Below, piece after piece: positions 35,111 through 43,951 of a stretch of 64,000 nt of DNA. The number at the start of each line of letters is the position of its first letter. Positions within the stretch are counted from its first letter, which is position 1. Source of the DNA: Ga0077555 sp050187415 (GTDB lineage: Bacteria; Pseudomonadota; Alphaproteobacteria; Rhizobiales; Hyphomicrobiaceae); the NCBI GenBank assembly GCA_050187415.1, contig JBFWXN010000008.1:51593-115592 (forward strand). Direction: 5' to 3'. Both the position numbers and the translations under genes were made by a program. Below the pieces are notes generated by a model. It was not told where the DNA came from. It did no database searches and saw only the letters and a program-made list of their open reading frames with translations.

Positions 35111-35296
35111 CAGATCGAGGGCTCACTTGCTCGCAGCTCGTCGTCTCGACACACCGGCTCGATGGCGTCTGACTGTTCATCGTGCACCACGCTCGAGAGA
35201 AGGCGAAAGGCTCGCACTATAACGTCGTCGCACGTATGGTCTTGCCATAGCCGGTCATCCGGCGATCCCATAACATGAAAACACGGAGGAAGCTCG

Positions 35297-36061
35297 ATGT
35301 CGTTGTTCGATCTCAAAGGGCGCGTGGCGCTGGTCACCGGGGGCAATGGCGGCATCGGCCTCGGCATGGCGCGGGGTCTCGCCTCGGCAGGCGCCGACAT
35401 CGTGGTCGCGGGCCGCAACGGCGCGAAATCGGAAGCGGCCGCAAAGGAACTTGCAGGCCTCGGAGTGCGAACCGCCGCCGTGGAGGTCGACGTTGCCGAT
35501 GAGACATCGGTCAAGGCGATGGTCGCCGAGACGGTGTCGCGCATGGGCCGGCTCGACATTCTCGTGAACAATGCCGGCATCAATATCCGCAAGCGCCCGG
35601 AGGCATACAAGATGAGCGAGTGGCGCGAGGTCCTTTCGATCAATCTTGACGGCGCCTTCTACTGCTCCCATGCGGCCCAGCCGGTCATGAAATCGGGGGG
35701 TGGCGGCAAAATCATCAATATCGGTTCGATGATGTCGATCTTCGGCGCAGCCTTTGCCGCACCCTACTCCGCATCGAAGGGCGGCATTGTGCAGCTGACG
35801 AAATCGCTCGCGACGGCCTGGGCGGTCGACAACATCCAGATCAATGCCGTGCTTCCTGGCTGGATCGATACTGAATTGACCCAGAAGGCGCGCGAGCAGG
35901 TCGACGGGCTGCATGGCAACGTCCTGAAGCGCACTCCGGCCGGCCGCTGGGGCGAGCCGACCGATTTCGCCGGTATCGCCGTGTTCCTTGGCTCGAAAGC
36001 CTCCGACTTCGTTACCGGCGCAGCGATTGCCGTCGACGGCGGCTTCTCGATCCAAGGCTGA
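35297..36061 (+). CDS. Short-chain dehydrogenase/reductase, KduD-like
   Basis: A 254-residue classical SDR. The cofactor motif is TGGNGGIG near residue 14, with NNAG near 88. The catalytic Ser is in NIGSMMS, with Tyr and Lys in YSASK, and the C-terminal PGWIDTEL and DFVTGAAIAVDGG blocks are present. The closest recognisable subgroup is 2-deoxy-D-gluconate 3-dehydrogenase and related sugar-acid oxidoreductases, but SDR substrate calls are unreliable. GGAGGAAG before ATG 35297 is an excellent ribosome-binding site. It converges with ppk2, with an 18-base gap. Confidence 0.88.
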   Translation: MSLFDLKGRVALVTGGNGGIGLGMARGLASAGADIVVAGRNGAKSEAAAKELAGLGVRTAAVEVDVADETSVKAMVAETVSRMGRLDILVNNAGINIRKRPEAYKMSEWREVLSINLDGAFYCSHAAQPVMKSGGGGKIINIGSMMSIFGAAFAAPYSASKGGIVQLTKSLATAWAVDNIQINAVLPGWIDTELTQKAREQVDGLHGNVLKRTPAGRWGEPTDFAGIAVFLGSKASDFVTGAAIAVDGGFSIQG

Positions 36062-36078
36062 GACGCGACAGCCGAGGG

Positions 36079-36963
36079 TCAGTGAGGCCGATCGAAAAAA
36101 TCGGGACCGCTGCCGACGATCAGGCTATCCGTCTCGCCGATCGCCGCGGCGTCCTTTTCCTCGTAGTCGATCGCATTCAGCACCAGCCTGATCGCCTCGA
36201 GTCTGGCCCGCCGCTGATCATTGGCAAGCACGACGTGCCACGGCGCGACCGCCGTATGCGTGAAGCGGAACATATCCTCCTTGGCGTGTGTGTACTCGTC
36301 CCAACGATCCATCGCCGCGAGGTCCATGTCCGTGATCTTCCACCGCTTCAGCGGATCGTGACGACGCTCGTGAAAGCGCAGGAGCTGCATTTCCCGGCCG
36401 ATCTCGAGATAGATCTTGAAGAGGTGGATGCCGTCGCGGACCAGCATGCCCTCGAAAGCCGGCACCTCACGGAGAAAATCGGCAACCTGGTCGGGCGTGG
36501 CGAAGCCCATCACCTTTTCAACCCCCGCCCTATTGTACCAGGACCGGTCGAACAGCACGATCTCACCGGCCGTCGGCATTTCCGACGAATAGCGCTGGAA
36601 ATACCATTGGCCCCGCTCGGTTTCGGTCGGCTTGGTCAGCGCCACGCCGCGTGCGCTGCGCGGGTTGAGGTGCTCCTTGAAGCGTCCTATGCAGCTTCCC
36701 TTGCCCGCTGAATCTCGCCCTTCGAACAGCACGACGATCCGCTTGCCTGATCGGACGACATGATACTGCAGCTTGACCAGCTCGATCTGGAGAAGCCTCA
36801 GCTCGCGCTCGAATTCGCTGCGCTTGAGCTTCTTCCCGTGCGGATAGCCTCCACTGCCGAGCGCCCCTTCCTCGATTGCCTTCGGCAATGTCGGGTCGGC
36901 GAGGTCGAAGTCTTCGATTGATTTGCCGCGCTTGCCGCTCTTTGGCTTATCGCCCTTCGCCAT
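36079..36963 (-). CDS. ppk2: Polyphosphate kinase 2
   Basis: A 294-residue PPK2 enzyme that transfers phosphate between polyphosphate and nucleoside diphosphates. Walker A is GRDSAGKGS, Walker B is FDRSWYNRAGVE, and the lid region carries RFHERRHDPLKRWK. A basic N-terminal tail (KPKSGKRGKS) precedes the fold. The single-domain size places it with the class I type. Start ATG 36963. It converges with the SDR gene and is divergent from the P-loop gene at 37084; no operon partner is seen. Confidence 0.94.
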   Translation of the reverse strand: MAKGDKPKSGKRGKSIEDFDLADPTLPKAIEEGALGSGGYPHGKKLKRSEFERELRLLQIELVKLQYHVVRSGKRIVVLFEGRDSAGKGSCIGRFKEHLNPRSARGVALTKPTETERGQWYFQRYSSEMPTAGEIVLFDRSWYNRAGVEKVMGFATPDQVADFLREVPAFEGMLVRDGIHLFKIYLEIGREMQLLRFHERRHDPLKRWKITDMDLAAMDRWDEYTHAKEDMFRFTHTAVAPWHVVLANDQRRARLEAIRLVLNAIDYEEKDAAAIGETDSLIVGSGPDFFDRPH

Positions 36964-37083
36964 TTTCGACCGTCCACCTCTTGATCAATGCGCCACTTTG
37001 CAAGAAAAAATGCCGCGTACGCAAATCGATAGGCTATCCGGCAAGGCTTCAGCAACAGGAGCTACCAGGAGTGAACCTGCCCA

Positions 37084-37629
37084 ATGAAGTCCGGCTTTCG
37101 CGTCTACATCACAGGGGCATCGTGCGCGGGCGTCACCACGCTCGGCCGGGCTTTGGCCGATAAGCTGGACATCCAGCATCTGGACGTGGACGATTTCTTT
37201 TGGATGCCGACCGACCCGCACTTCACGGTAAAACGCGGTGCCGAGGAACGCGTTCGCCTCATTCGCCAGAGGCAGGGCGAAAGCGGTTGGGCGTTGACAG
37301 GCTCGCTCGATGGCTGGGGAGATGGACTGATCGACAACGCGGATTTGATCGTGTTTGTCGTCACGCCGACCCCCGTTCGGCTGGATCGCCTTCTGGCGCG
37401 CGAGCGCGGGCGCTTCGGCGACCGGATCATGCCCGGGGGCGACATGCACGCGATCCATGTGGCATTTCGCGAGTGGGCATCCAGGTACGACGATCCTCTG
37501 TTCTCGGGGCGCAATCGTGCGCGGCACGACGCATGGCTTTCGAGTCAGACGGTCCCGGTCATTCGCTGCGATGGAACCCTCGCCGTCGACGAGTTGGTGC
37601 GCGGCGTGCTTGCGGTCCTTGCCGCCTGA
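37084..37629 (+). CDS. P-loop kinase-like protein with altered Walker A
   Basis: A 181-residue protein resembling small adenylate/shikimate kinase-like NTPases. The N-terminal beta-strand and loop read VYITGASCAGVTTLG. In the GxxxxGK(S/T) pattern the invariant Lys is replaced by Val17, with Thr18/Thr19 retained. DVDDFFW and the LIVFVVTP strand fit the kinase fold, and a basic LLARERGRFGDRI lid follows. Related proteins with GSGTTTLG-type loops exist, so loss of Lys may be normal in this branch; whether it still phosphorylates is unclear. AGGAG lies 12 bases before the ATG. Confidence 0.7.
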   Translation: MKSGFRVYITGASCAGVTTLGRALADKLDIQHLDVDDFFWMPTDPHFTVKRGAEERVRLIRQRQGESGWALTGSLDGWGDGLIDNADLIVFVVTPTPVRLDRLLARERGRFGDRIMPGGDMHAIHVAFREWASRYDDPLFSGRNRARHDAWLSSQTVPVIRCDGTLAVDELVRGVLAVLAA

Positions 37630-37757
37630 AGGTCTGCCGGCTGTCTGGCGCCGAAACTACAAAACCGACGACGCCCGCAGAACGTCGTCGGCTCCTCGTT
37701 TCCGTCCGAGTCCCGCCTCGGCCGCACCGTCTCTCTGTGACCCTTCTAACCTCCGGA

Positions 37758-38339
37758 CTAGGCGCCGGCCGATTCAGCCTCTTCCTTCGTCTCGGCCTCT
37801 GCACGGACGGGCGCTGCCGTAATCCGCGGCAACGGCTGCCTGTGGACCTGTCCGCCACCGCGCCGCGACTGCGGCGGCTGGAACGCGCGTCGCGCGTGGA
37901 ATTCGCAATAGGGCAGCCCCGTTACTTTCGTCTTGCCGCAGAAATGAAAGTCGCCGTCTTGCGGATCGCCGATCGGCCAGCGGCAGCTGCACTCTTCGAG
38001 TGTCTGGATGGTGCGGCGCTCGGCAACCGGGATCACCAGCTCCTCGGCCGGGGCGACGTAGGGCTCTGCGTCGTCGTAGAGTGCCCTCAATGCCGTGTTA
38101 CCGACATTCGCATAGCGCGGCTTGACTGCTGGAGCCCGTTTGACCGGCACCGGGCGCGTCCGCGGGCGATGGCTCTTCATCCGGGTTGTCGTCGCGCGGC
38201 CCGACAGGCCGAGACGGTGAACCTTCCCAATCACAGCATTGCGTGTGACGGAGCCGATACGTCCTGCAATCTGGCTGGCGCTGAGCCCTTCGGCCCAAAG
38301 TTTCTTCAGGAGATCGACTCTCTCGTCGTTCCAACTCAT
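37758..38339 (-). CDS. gcrA: Cell-cycle regulator GcrA
   Basis: A 193-residue GcrA protein. The N-terminal helix-turn-helix reads MSWNDERVDLLKKLW, then ASQIAGRIG and TRNAVIGKVHRLGL. A basic linker follows, and the C-terminal sigma-70-binding part carries the Cys-containing block CRWPIGDP, HFCGK and YCEFHARRAF. GcrA works with sigma-70 RNA polymerase at promoters methylated at GANTC by CcrM, and drives cell-cycle genes in alphaproteobacteria. AGGAAG eight bases before ATG 38339 sets the start; an extension to 38606 is out of family. The upstream 700-base gap contains GANTC sites at 38494 and 38729, which may be coincidental. Confidence 0.95.
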   Translation of the reverse strand: MSWNDERVDLLKKLWAEGLSASQIAGRIGSVTRNAVIGKVHRLGLSGRATTTRMKSHRPRTRPVPVKRAPAVKPRYANVGNTALRALYDDAEPYVAPAEELVIPVAERRTIQTLEECSCRWPIGDPQDGDFHFCGKTKVTGLPYCEFHARRAFQPPQSRRGGGQVHRQPLPRITAAPVRAEAETKEEAESAGA

Positions 38340-38979
38340 ATGACCGTCTTCCTTGCGGAAAGCGCGATGGGATACGCTTGGCGCGCACCCCAACTTCCAC
38401 CGGCAAGGCATCTCGACCCCGCATCCGGCGCGGCACGCGCGCAACAGAAAGCTGGGCCGGCCTCGAGCCGGATACGAACTCTGGACAGAAATGGACTCAG
38501 GGACGCTACGGGGCGGGAAAAGGAACCGATCCACCCTAGCCGGGGCCGAAAACCAAAAACTGTGACGTGCCAACCGACTGAAGACACTTGACACTCTGGC
38601 GAACAATTACGCGCCATATCTCGTGTCTGACAGGTCCATAAATACTATGGGCGGTTTTGCCGGCACAAGCCGTGTCGTGTTTTTAATTCCGATTGCACTA
38701 TTCCGTCGTTGCCTTTTCGCAACGCAGTGATTCGAGGTTCGCTGTATGTTTTTCTCCAAGGTTTGGGCGGATGATGGGCGAGCTTGACAGTTGCGCGTTC
38801 GCCCACCGCCGAGACCGGCTGAAGGCGCGCCTCGATCGGCTATTCCGTGTTTGTTGTTCGCCGCTGTGCGGCCGGACTTGTGCCCGTCGGCGGTCGTCCT
38901 ACTCCCGCTCGCCACACCCCTCTCGGCCGCGCTTCTGATTGACATGAAGTCGCAGCTCGCCGTATCGTCGCTGGGCTTG
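38340..38979. other. Long gene-free region between gcrA and argD; possible sRNA or leader
   Basis: About 640 bases without a convincing gene lie before the terminator at 38980. It must hold the gcrA promoter (minus) and the argD promoter (plus). A TTGACA hexamer is at 38588-38593, without a well-spaced -10. GANTC sites occur at 38494-38498 and 38729-38733. A 13-codon frame from ATG 38746 ends at 38787 without a clear ribosome-binding site. Overlapping longer frames run through the terminator hairpin and are rejected. A transcript ending at the orphan terminator would lie here. Confidence 0.4.
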
Positions 38980-39004
38980 AGCCGCCGGCCTTGGCGGCTT
39001 TTTT
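38980..39004 (+). terminator. Orphan intrinsic terminator upstream of argD
   Basis: A 7-bp perfect stem AGCCGCC/GGCGGCT with loop GGCCTT, directly followed by a run of T residues. It reads on the plus strand only and ends 40 bases before the argD start, with no upstream gene to serve. It is therefore either the 3' end of a small RNA or an attenuator in the arginine-gene leader. Confidence 0.8.
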
Positions 39005-39044
39005 CGTTCGCACCAGGGGTTCGAATACCCAGGGATTGAAAGCC

Positions 39045-40283
39045 ATGTCCGCAACTTCCTCTGCAAAGGTCACGTCTTCGCACACCGCGTCCACCGGCCC
39101 GTCGCCGGCCGTAATGGCCACGTACGGCCGCCAGGATGTCGTGTTCGAGCGAGGCGAGGGGTCATGGCTCATTTCCACCGATGGCGACCGCTATCTGGAT
39201 TTCACGAGCGGCATCGCCGTGAATGCGCTCGGCCACTGTCACCCCAAACTCGTGGCTGCTCTGACCGAGCAGGCGCACACGCTGTGGCACACGTCCAACC
39301 TCTACCGGGTGAAGAACCAGGAGCGGTTGGCCGAGCGTCTCGTCGCCGAGACGTTCGCCGAGTGCGTGTTCTTCTGCAATTCGGGTGCTGAAGCCTGCGA
39401 AGGCGCGATCAAGACGGCGCGCAAATATCATGCCGCGGGCGGCCATCCGGAGCGGTACCGCATCATCACCTTTGATGGCGCCTTCCATGGCCGCACGCTG
39501 ACCACGCTCGCCGCGGGGGGCAATGCCAAGTACCTCGAAGGCTTCGGACCGAAGGCCGAGGGTTTCGACCAGATTGTCGGCTACGACCTCGAGGCGGTCG
39601 CCAAGGCCATCGTGCCCGAGACGGCCGCCATCATGATCGAACCCGTCCAGATGGAAGGCGGCGTACGCGTCGTGCCCGACGAGTTCATGCGTGGCCTGCG
39701 CCGGCTCTGCGACCAGCACGGCCTGCTGCTGGTCCTTGATGAGGTCCAGTCCGGCATGGGCCGGTCAGGAAAGCTCTTTCACTACGAGTGGGCAGGCATT
39801 GAGCCAGACGTCATGGCCATTGCCAAAGCAATTGGCGGCGGCTTCCCGCTGGGCGCATTTCTTGCCACCAAGGAGGCAGCCCGGGGCATGGTGCCGGGCA
39901 CGCACGGTTCGACGTTCGGTGGCAACCCACTGGCGACGGCCGTTGGCAACGCCGTTCTGGACGTGATGCTCGAACCGGGGTTCCTCGAGGAGGTCAAGCA
40001 GAAGGGTCTGCGGTTGAAGCAACTCATGGCCGCGCTGAAGGACGAGCACGCCGATGCGATCGAGGAAGTGCGGGGCGTTGGGCTTCTGGCGGGTGTTCGC
40101 CTCAAGGCGGATTTCCCGGCCGGCGACGTCATGAAGGCAGCAACCGCCGAAAAGCTGCTGACTGTCTCCGCCGGCGACAACGTGATTCGAATGCTGCCGT
40201 CGCTGACCGTCTCCGAGGATGAGATGAAGGACGGCATTACGCGCCTCTCGCGCGCCATCGCATCGTTGAAGAAGAAGGCATAG
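39045..40283 (+). CDS. argD: Acetylornithine aminotransferase ArgD
   Basis: A 412-residue class III PLP aminotransferase that converts N-acetylglutamate semialdehyde to N-acetylornithine in arginine synthesis. The PLP Lys is Lys261 in IAKAIGGGFPLG. Other family blocks are YLDFTSGIAVNALGH, FFCNSGAEACEGAIK, DGAFHGRT and DEVQSGMGRSG. Start ATG 39045 follows AGGGA; the upstream frame into the terminator is not used. argF follows 9 bases later, so the two form an operon, with hslO probably included. Confidence 0.95.
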   Translation: MSATSSAKVTSSHTASTGPSPAVMATYGRQDVVFERGEGSWLISTDGDRYLDFTSGIAVNALGHCHPKLVAALTEQAHTLWHTSNLYRVKNQERLAERLVAETFAECVFFCNSGAEACEGAIKTARKYHAAGGHPERYRIITFDGAFHGRTLTTLAAGGNAKYLEGFGPKAEGFDQIVGYDLEAVAKAIVPETAAIMIEPVQMEGGVRVVPDEFMRGLRRLCDQHGLLLVLDEVQSGMGRSGKLFHYEWAGIEPDVMAIAKAIGGGFPLGAFLATKEAARGMVPGTHGSTFGGNPLATAVGNAVLDVMLEPGFLEEVKQKGLRLKQLMAALKDEHADAIEEVRGVGLLAGVRLKADFPAGDVMKAATAEKLLTVSAGDNVIRMLPSLTVSEDEMKDGITRLSRAIASLKKKA

Positions 40284-40292
40284 GGCAGATCC

Positions 40293-41255
40293 GTGCTGAC
40301 CGGTACGCAGCCCAAGGCAAGCCGGACGAGCCCAACGGCCGTCCGGCACTTCCTCGATCTCGATCAGCTCTCGTCGGACGAGCTTCGGCGTATTGTCGAC
40401 ATGGCGCATGCCATGAAGAAGGCCGGCCGTCGGACACCCAAGGACCTGCGCCCGAAGGATATCGCCGACAGCGTGCTAGCGATGATCTTCGAGAAGCCGT
40501 CGACGCGCACGCGGATTTCGTTCGATTTGGCCATGCGCCAGCTCGGCGGCCAGACGATCCCCCTCAATCACGCCGACCTGCAAACGGGACGCGGCGAACC
40601 CGTCTCGGACACCGCCAAGGTGTTGTCGCGCTACGTTGACGCCATCATGCTTCGCGCCAACAAGCACGAGACGCTGCTCGAATACGCAGAGAATGCCTCG
40701 ATCCCGGTCATCAATGGCCTGACAGACTTATCGCACCCCTGTCAGGTGATTGCGGACATCATGACGTTCGAGGAAACGAAGGGAGACATCGCAGGCCAGA
40801 AGATCGCGTGGGTCGGTGATGGCAACAATGTTGCCGCCTCGTGGATGCACGCTGCCGTGCGCTTTGATTTCGAGCTGCGCCTGGCCTGCCCGCCGCAACT
40901 CAATCCAGAGGCGCGCGTTGTAGAATGGGCCAAGTCTCAGGGCGGTAGGATTCTACTGACTGACGAAGCCAACGAAGCCGTCGAGGGTGCGGATTGCGTC
41001 GTTACCGACACTTGGGTTTCGATGGGGCAGAGCGACGAGACTCGTCGCAAGCAGCTTCTCTCGCCATATGCCGTGGACGACAATTTGATGAAGCGCGCCG
41101 ACAAGGGCGCCGTTTTCATGCATTGCCTTCCTGCCTATCGCGGGCTCGAAGTGTCGGCCAGCGTCATTGACGGCCCCCAATCGGTCGTTTTCGACGAGGC
41201 CGAGAACCGGCTGCACGCCCAGAAGGCCATTCTCGCGTGGTGCCTCGGCGTCTGA
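40293..41255 (+). CDS. argF: Ornithine carbamoyltransferase ArgF
   Basis: A 320-residue enzyme that joins carbamoyl phosphate to ornithine to make citrulline. The carbamoyl-phosphate site is EKPSTRTRISF, and HPCQ is in LSHPCQVIAD. The catalytic HCLPA motif and the DTWVSMGQ ornithine loop are present. The start is GTG 40293 with AGGGCAG upstream, 9 bases after argD. A short N-terminal extension precedes RHFLDLDQL. Gene order argD-argF is typical for Hyphomicrobiales. Confidence 0.96.
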   Translation: MLTGTQPKASRTSPTAVRHFLDLDQLSSDELRRIVDMAHAMKKAGRRTPKDLRPKDIADSVLAMIFEKPSTRTRISFDLAMRQLGGQTIPLNHADLQTGRGEPVSDTAKVLSRYVDAIMLRANKHETLLEYAENASIPVINGLTDLSHPCQVIADIMTFEETKGDIAGQKIAWVGDGNNVAASWMHAAVRFDFELRLACPPQLNPEARVVEWAKSQGGRILLTDEANEAVEGADCVVTDTWVSMGQSDETRRKQLLSPYAVDDNLMKRADKGAVFMHCLPAYRGLEVSASVIDGPQSVVFDEAENRLHAQKAILAWCLGV

Positions 41256-41350
41256 GGCGTTTGACGCCGTGCGGAATGGCGGCGCCCCTCGATAGCAGCG
41301 CCAAGCAACATCGAGGCAACTTGGCCTCGATAGACGAGGATTACCGATCG

Positions 41351-42346
41351 ATGGCTGAGCGACCAGCGGAACCGTCGAGAACGGCGCGCAACGACAGCGC
41401 GGACGACATCGTGCTGCCGTTCGGCACCGTCAAATCACTTATTTCCGGTCGGATCGTGCGTCTTGGCCCCTCGGTCGACACAGTGCTCGATGCACACGAC
41501 TATCCCGATCCGGTGCGTGAGACGCTCGGCGAGGCATTGGCGCTGACGGCCCTGCTTGCTCATCCGCTGAAACCCGGCGGCCGCTTGATCTTGCAGACCA
41601 AGACGGACGGGCCGTTGGGCTTTCTGGTCGTGCAATATGATGCGCCCGGCGCAATGCGCGGGTATGCCAGCTTCGATCGCGCGAAAGTCGAGACCCTCGT
41701 CACAACGGGCGAGGTCACACCCGGCAGCCTGCTCGGCGCGGGGCACATGGCCATGACCATCGATCCAGGCTCCAGCTTGCCGAGCCATCAGGGCATCGTC
41801 GCACTCGACGGAGAGTCGCTCACCGATGCCGCCCACACTTACTTCCGCCAATCGGAGCAGCTTCCGACATTCATTCGTCTCGCAGTTGCGCGGCAGATGA
41901 TCGGCGGCGCGGCCAACAGCGCCTCGCCGTGGCGCTGGCGCGCCGGCGGACTGATCCTCCAGCATGTCCCACGCCTGGGCGGCGACCCGCGTCCGGACGA
42001 GACGCCTGAAGAGCGCGACGCGCGCCTGCATGGCGAGGACGACGACGACTGGCTGCGCGTGGCAACGCTGGCCGCAACCGTGGAAGCGCACGAGCTGATC
42101 GATCCCACCCTGTCGCCAGAGCGTCTGCTGCTTCGGCTCTTCCACGAGGAAGGCGTGCGTGTCGGCATCGAAACGCCTGTGGCCGCGCGTTGCAGGTGCT
42201 CCCGCGAGCGCATCGCAGGCTTTCTCGGCGGTTTCACCGCAGAGGAGCTTGCCGACATGCGCGAGGACGATGGCGCCGTGACCGTAACGTGCGAGTTCTG
42301 CTCGAAAAGGTACCGCTTCGAAACGGACGAGATTGCTTCGGAATAG
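41351..42346 (+). CDS. hslO: Redox-regulated chaperone Hsp33
   Basis: A 331-residue Hsp33 holdase that is activated by oxidation and prevents protein aggregation. The C-terminal zinc-binding redox switch has CxC in RCRCSRER and CxxC in VTCEFCSKRY. The core domain includes AALTALLAHPLKPGGRLILQ-like helices and GHMAMTIDPG. Start ATG 41351 with GAGGA upstream is preferred; the frame extends back to 41237, overlapping argF, without family similarity. It follows argF by 95 bases, a conserved arrangement in this order. Confidence 0.94.
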   Translation: MAERPAEPSRTARNDSADDIVLPFGTVKSLISGRIVRLGPSVDTVLDAHDYPDPVRETLGEALALTALLAHPLKPGGRLILQTKTDGPLGFLVVQYDAPGAMRGYASFDRAKVETLVTTGEVTPGSLLGAGHMAMTIDPGSSLPSHQGIVALDGESLTDAAHTYFRQSEQLPTFIRLAVARQMIGGAANSASPWRWRAGGLILQHVPRLGGDPRPDETPEERDARLHGEDDDDWLRVATLAATVEAHELIDPTLSPERLLLRLFHEEGVRVGIETPVAARCRCSRERIAGFLGGFTAEELADMREDDGAVTVTCEFCSKRYRFETDEIASE

Positions 42347-42352
42347 GCGCGG

Positions 42353-43762
42353 TCAGTCGCTCTCTGGAATGATCTTGCCGGGGTTCAGGATGCCGAGCGG
42401 ATCGAGGGCCTGCTTGATCGCGCGCATCGGCCCGAGTGCCGCTCCGTGCTCGGCGATCAGATACTTCTTTTTCCCCTGACCGACACCGTGCTCGCCGGTG
42501 CAGGTGCCGTCCATACGGACGGCGCGTTCGGAAAGCCGTCCGAGGAAATCCTCGATGGCCGCCATCTCCTTCGGATTGCTCGTGTCAACCATCGGCTGCG
42601 TGTGGAAGTTGCCGTCACCGACGTGCCCGACGATGCCGGCCGGGATGCCCATCGCCTTGATGTCGGCCTGAGTCTCCATAATGCACTCGGTGAGCCGTGA
42701 GATGGGCACGCAGACATCGGTGGCAATGGACTCGCGACCCGGATAAAGCGTCCGCATAGCCCAGTACGCCTCGTGTCGCGCCTTCCAAAGCCGCCGCCGA
42801 TCCTCTTCTCGTTCGGCCCATTCGAATCCCGTGGCGCCCTCGGCAACAGCAATTTCCTTGAATCTTTCGATCTGCTCGTTGACGGCCGCTTCTGTTCCGT
42901 GGAACTCGAGGAACAGCATGGGACTCTCTTTCAGACCGAGCTTCGAGTGCTTGTTGAGCGCGGCCACCTGAATCTCGTCGATCAACTCCGAGCGTGCCAG
43001 CCCGAGATTGAGCTGGATCGCCTGGATAACGGAACTCACCGCGCCGTCGAGGGTCGTGAACCAGCAGACAGCCGATAGGATCTTCTCCGGAATGCCGTAA
43101 AGCCGAACCGTCAGCTCCGTCATGATTCCGAGTGTTCCTTCCGAGCCGACGAGCAATTTCGTCAGATCGTATCCGGCCGACGATTTTCGAGCGCGGCGCG
43201 CCGTGCGGATCACGCTTCCATCGGCCATGACCGCCGTCACGTTCAGGACGTTCTCGCGCATCGTCCCGTACCGCACTGCCGTCGTCCCCGACGCCCGCGT
43301 CGCCGCCATGCCGCCGATCGTGGCCTCCTCGGCGCCAGGATCGACTGGAAAGAAGAGGCCCATGTCACGCAGATAATCGTTCAGCTTTTTGCGCGAGACG
43401 CCTGCCTGCACAACGCAGTCGAGATCGCTTTCGTTGACGGCTATGATCTCGTCCATTCGCGAGAGATCAATAGATATGCCGCCTTGCGGCGCATTGAGAT
43501 GTCCTTCCAACGACGTGCCCGCCCCGAACGCAATGATCGGTGCTCGGTGCTCGGCGGCGATCGTCACGATCGCCTGCACCTCCTCGGTCGAGATCGGCCA
43601 CACCACGGCATCCGGTGGTTGGTTGGGAAGCCACGTCAACGTGTGCCCGTGTTGGCGGCGGATGGCGTCGCCCGTTTGCAGGCGTTCACCAAAGCGCTGC
43701 TGCAATATCGCAATTGCAGTCGCAGTACCGCCGCCATCGGCGCGCTGGATCTTGGCAGCCAT
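42353..43762 (-). CDS. FAD-linked oxidase, D-lactate/glycolate dehydrogenase type
   Basis: A flavoprotein of about 469 residues with the PCMH-type FAD domain (VVWPISTEEVQAIV, FGAGTSLEGH, PGAEEATIGGMAATRASG, LLVGSEGTLGIMTE) and the FAD-oxidase C-terminal domain (GHVGDGNFH, CTGEHGVGQGK). It oxidises a 2-hydroxy acid, most likely D-lactate with cytochrome c or quinone as acceptor. Glycolate oxidase GlcD is the alternative, but no glcE or glcF genes are adjacent. Start ATG 43762 has GGGAGG ten bases upstream; ATG 43789 is also possible. It converges with hslO, 6 bases apart. Confidence 0.9.
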   Translation of the reverse strand: MAAKIQRADGGGTATAIAILQQRFGERLQTGDAIRRQHGHTLTWLPNQPPDAVVWPISTEEVQAIVTIAAEHRAPIIAFGAGTSLEGHLNAPQGGISIDLSRMDEIIAVNESDLDCVVQAGVSRKKLNDYLRDMGLFFPVDPGAEEATIGGMAATRASGTTAVRYGTMRENVLNVTAVMADGSVIRTARRARKSSAGYDLTKLLVGSEGTLGIMTELTVRLYGIPEKILSAVCWFTTLDGAVSSVIQAIQLNLGLARSELIDEIQVAALNKHSKLGLKESPMLFLEFHGTEAAVNEQIERFKEIAVAEGATGFEWAEREEDRRRLWKARHEAYWAMRTLYPGRESIATDVCVPISRLTECIMETQADIKAMGIPAGIVGHVGDGNFHTQPMVDTSNPKEMAAIEDFLGRLSERAVRMDGTCTGEHGVGQGKKKYLIAEHGAALGPMRAIKQALDPLGILNPGKIIPESD

Positions 43763-43951
43763 GGGCGTAAAGCCTCCCGAATCGTGCATTTCTCTATAAC
43801 ATCCAGGCGAGCAGATGCGTGGCTCTTTGGCAACGCGAACCCGTTCTCGAGTTGTCCATCCCCCTCGGCAATAGCCTTTTTTTTAACGCATGGATAGGTT
43901 ACCCGCCGGGCGATCATCCGGGGCATCGTCAGTAACTACGGGGAGTTCAAC

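Noticed and set aside
39015..39032. GGTTCGAAT sequence resembling a tRNA T-loop
   Set aside because: The flanking bases do not form a 5-bp stem and there is no acceptor, D or anticodon arm upstream; the site lies between the orphan terminator and the argD start.
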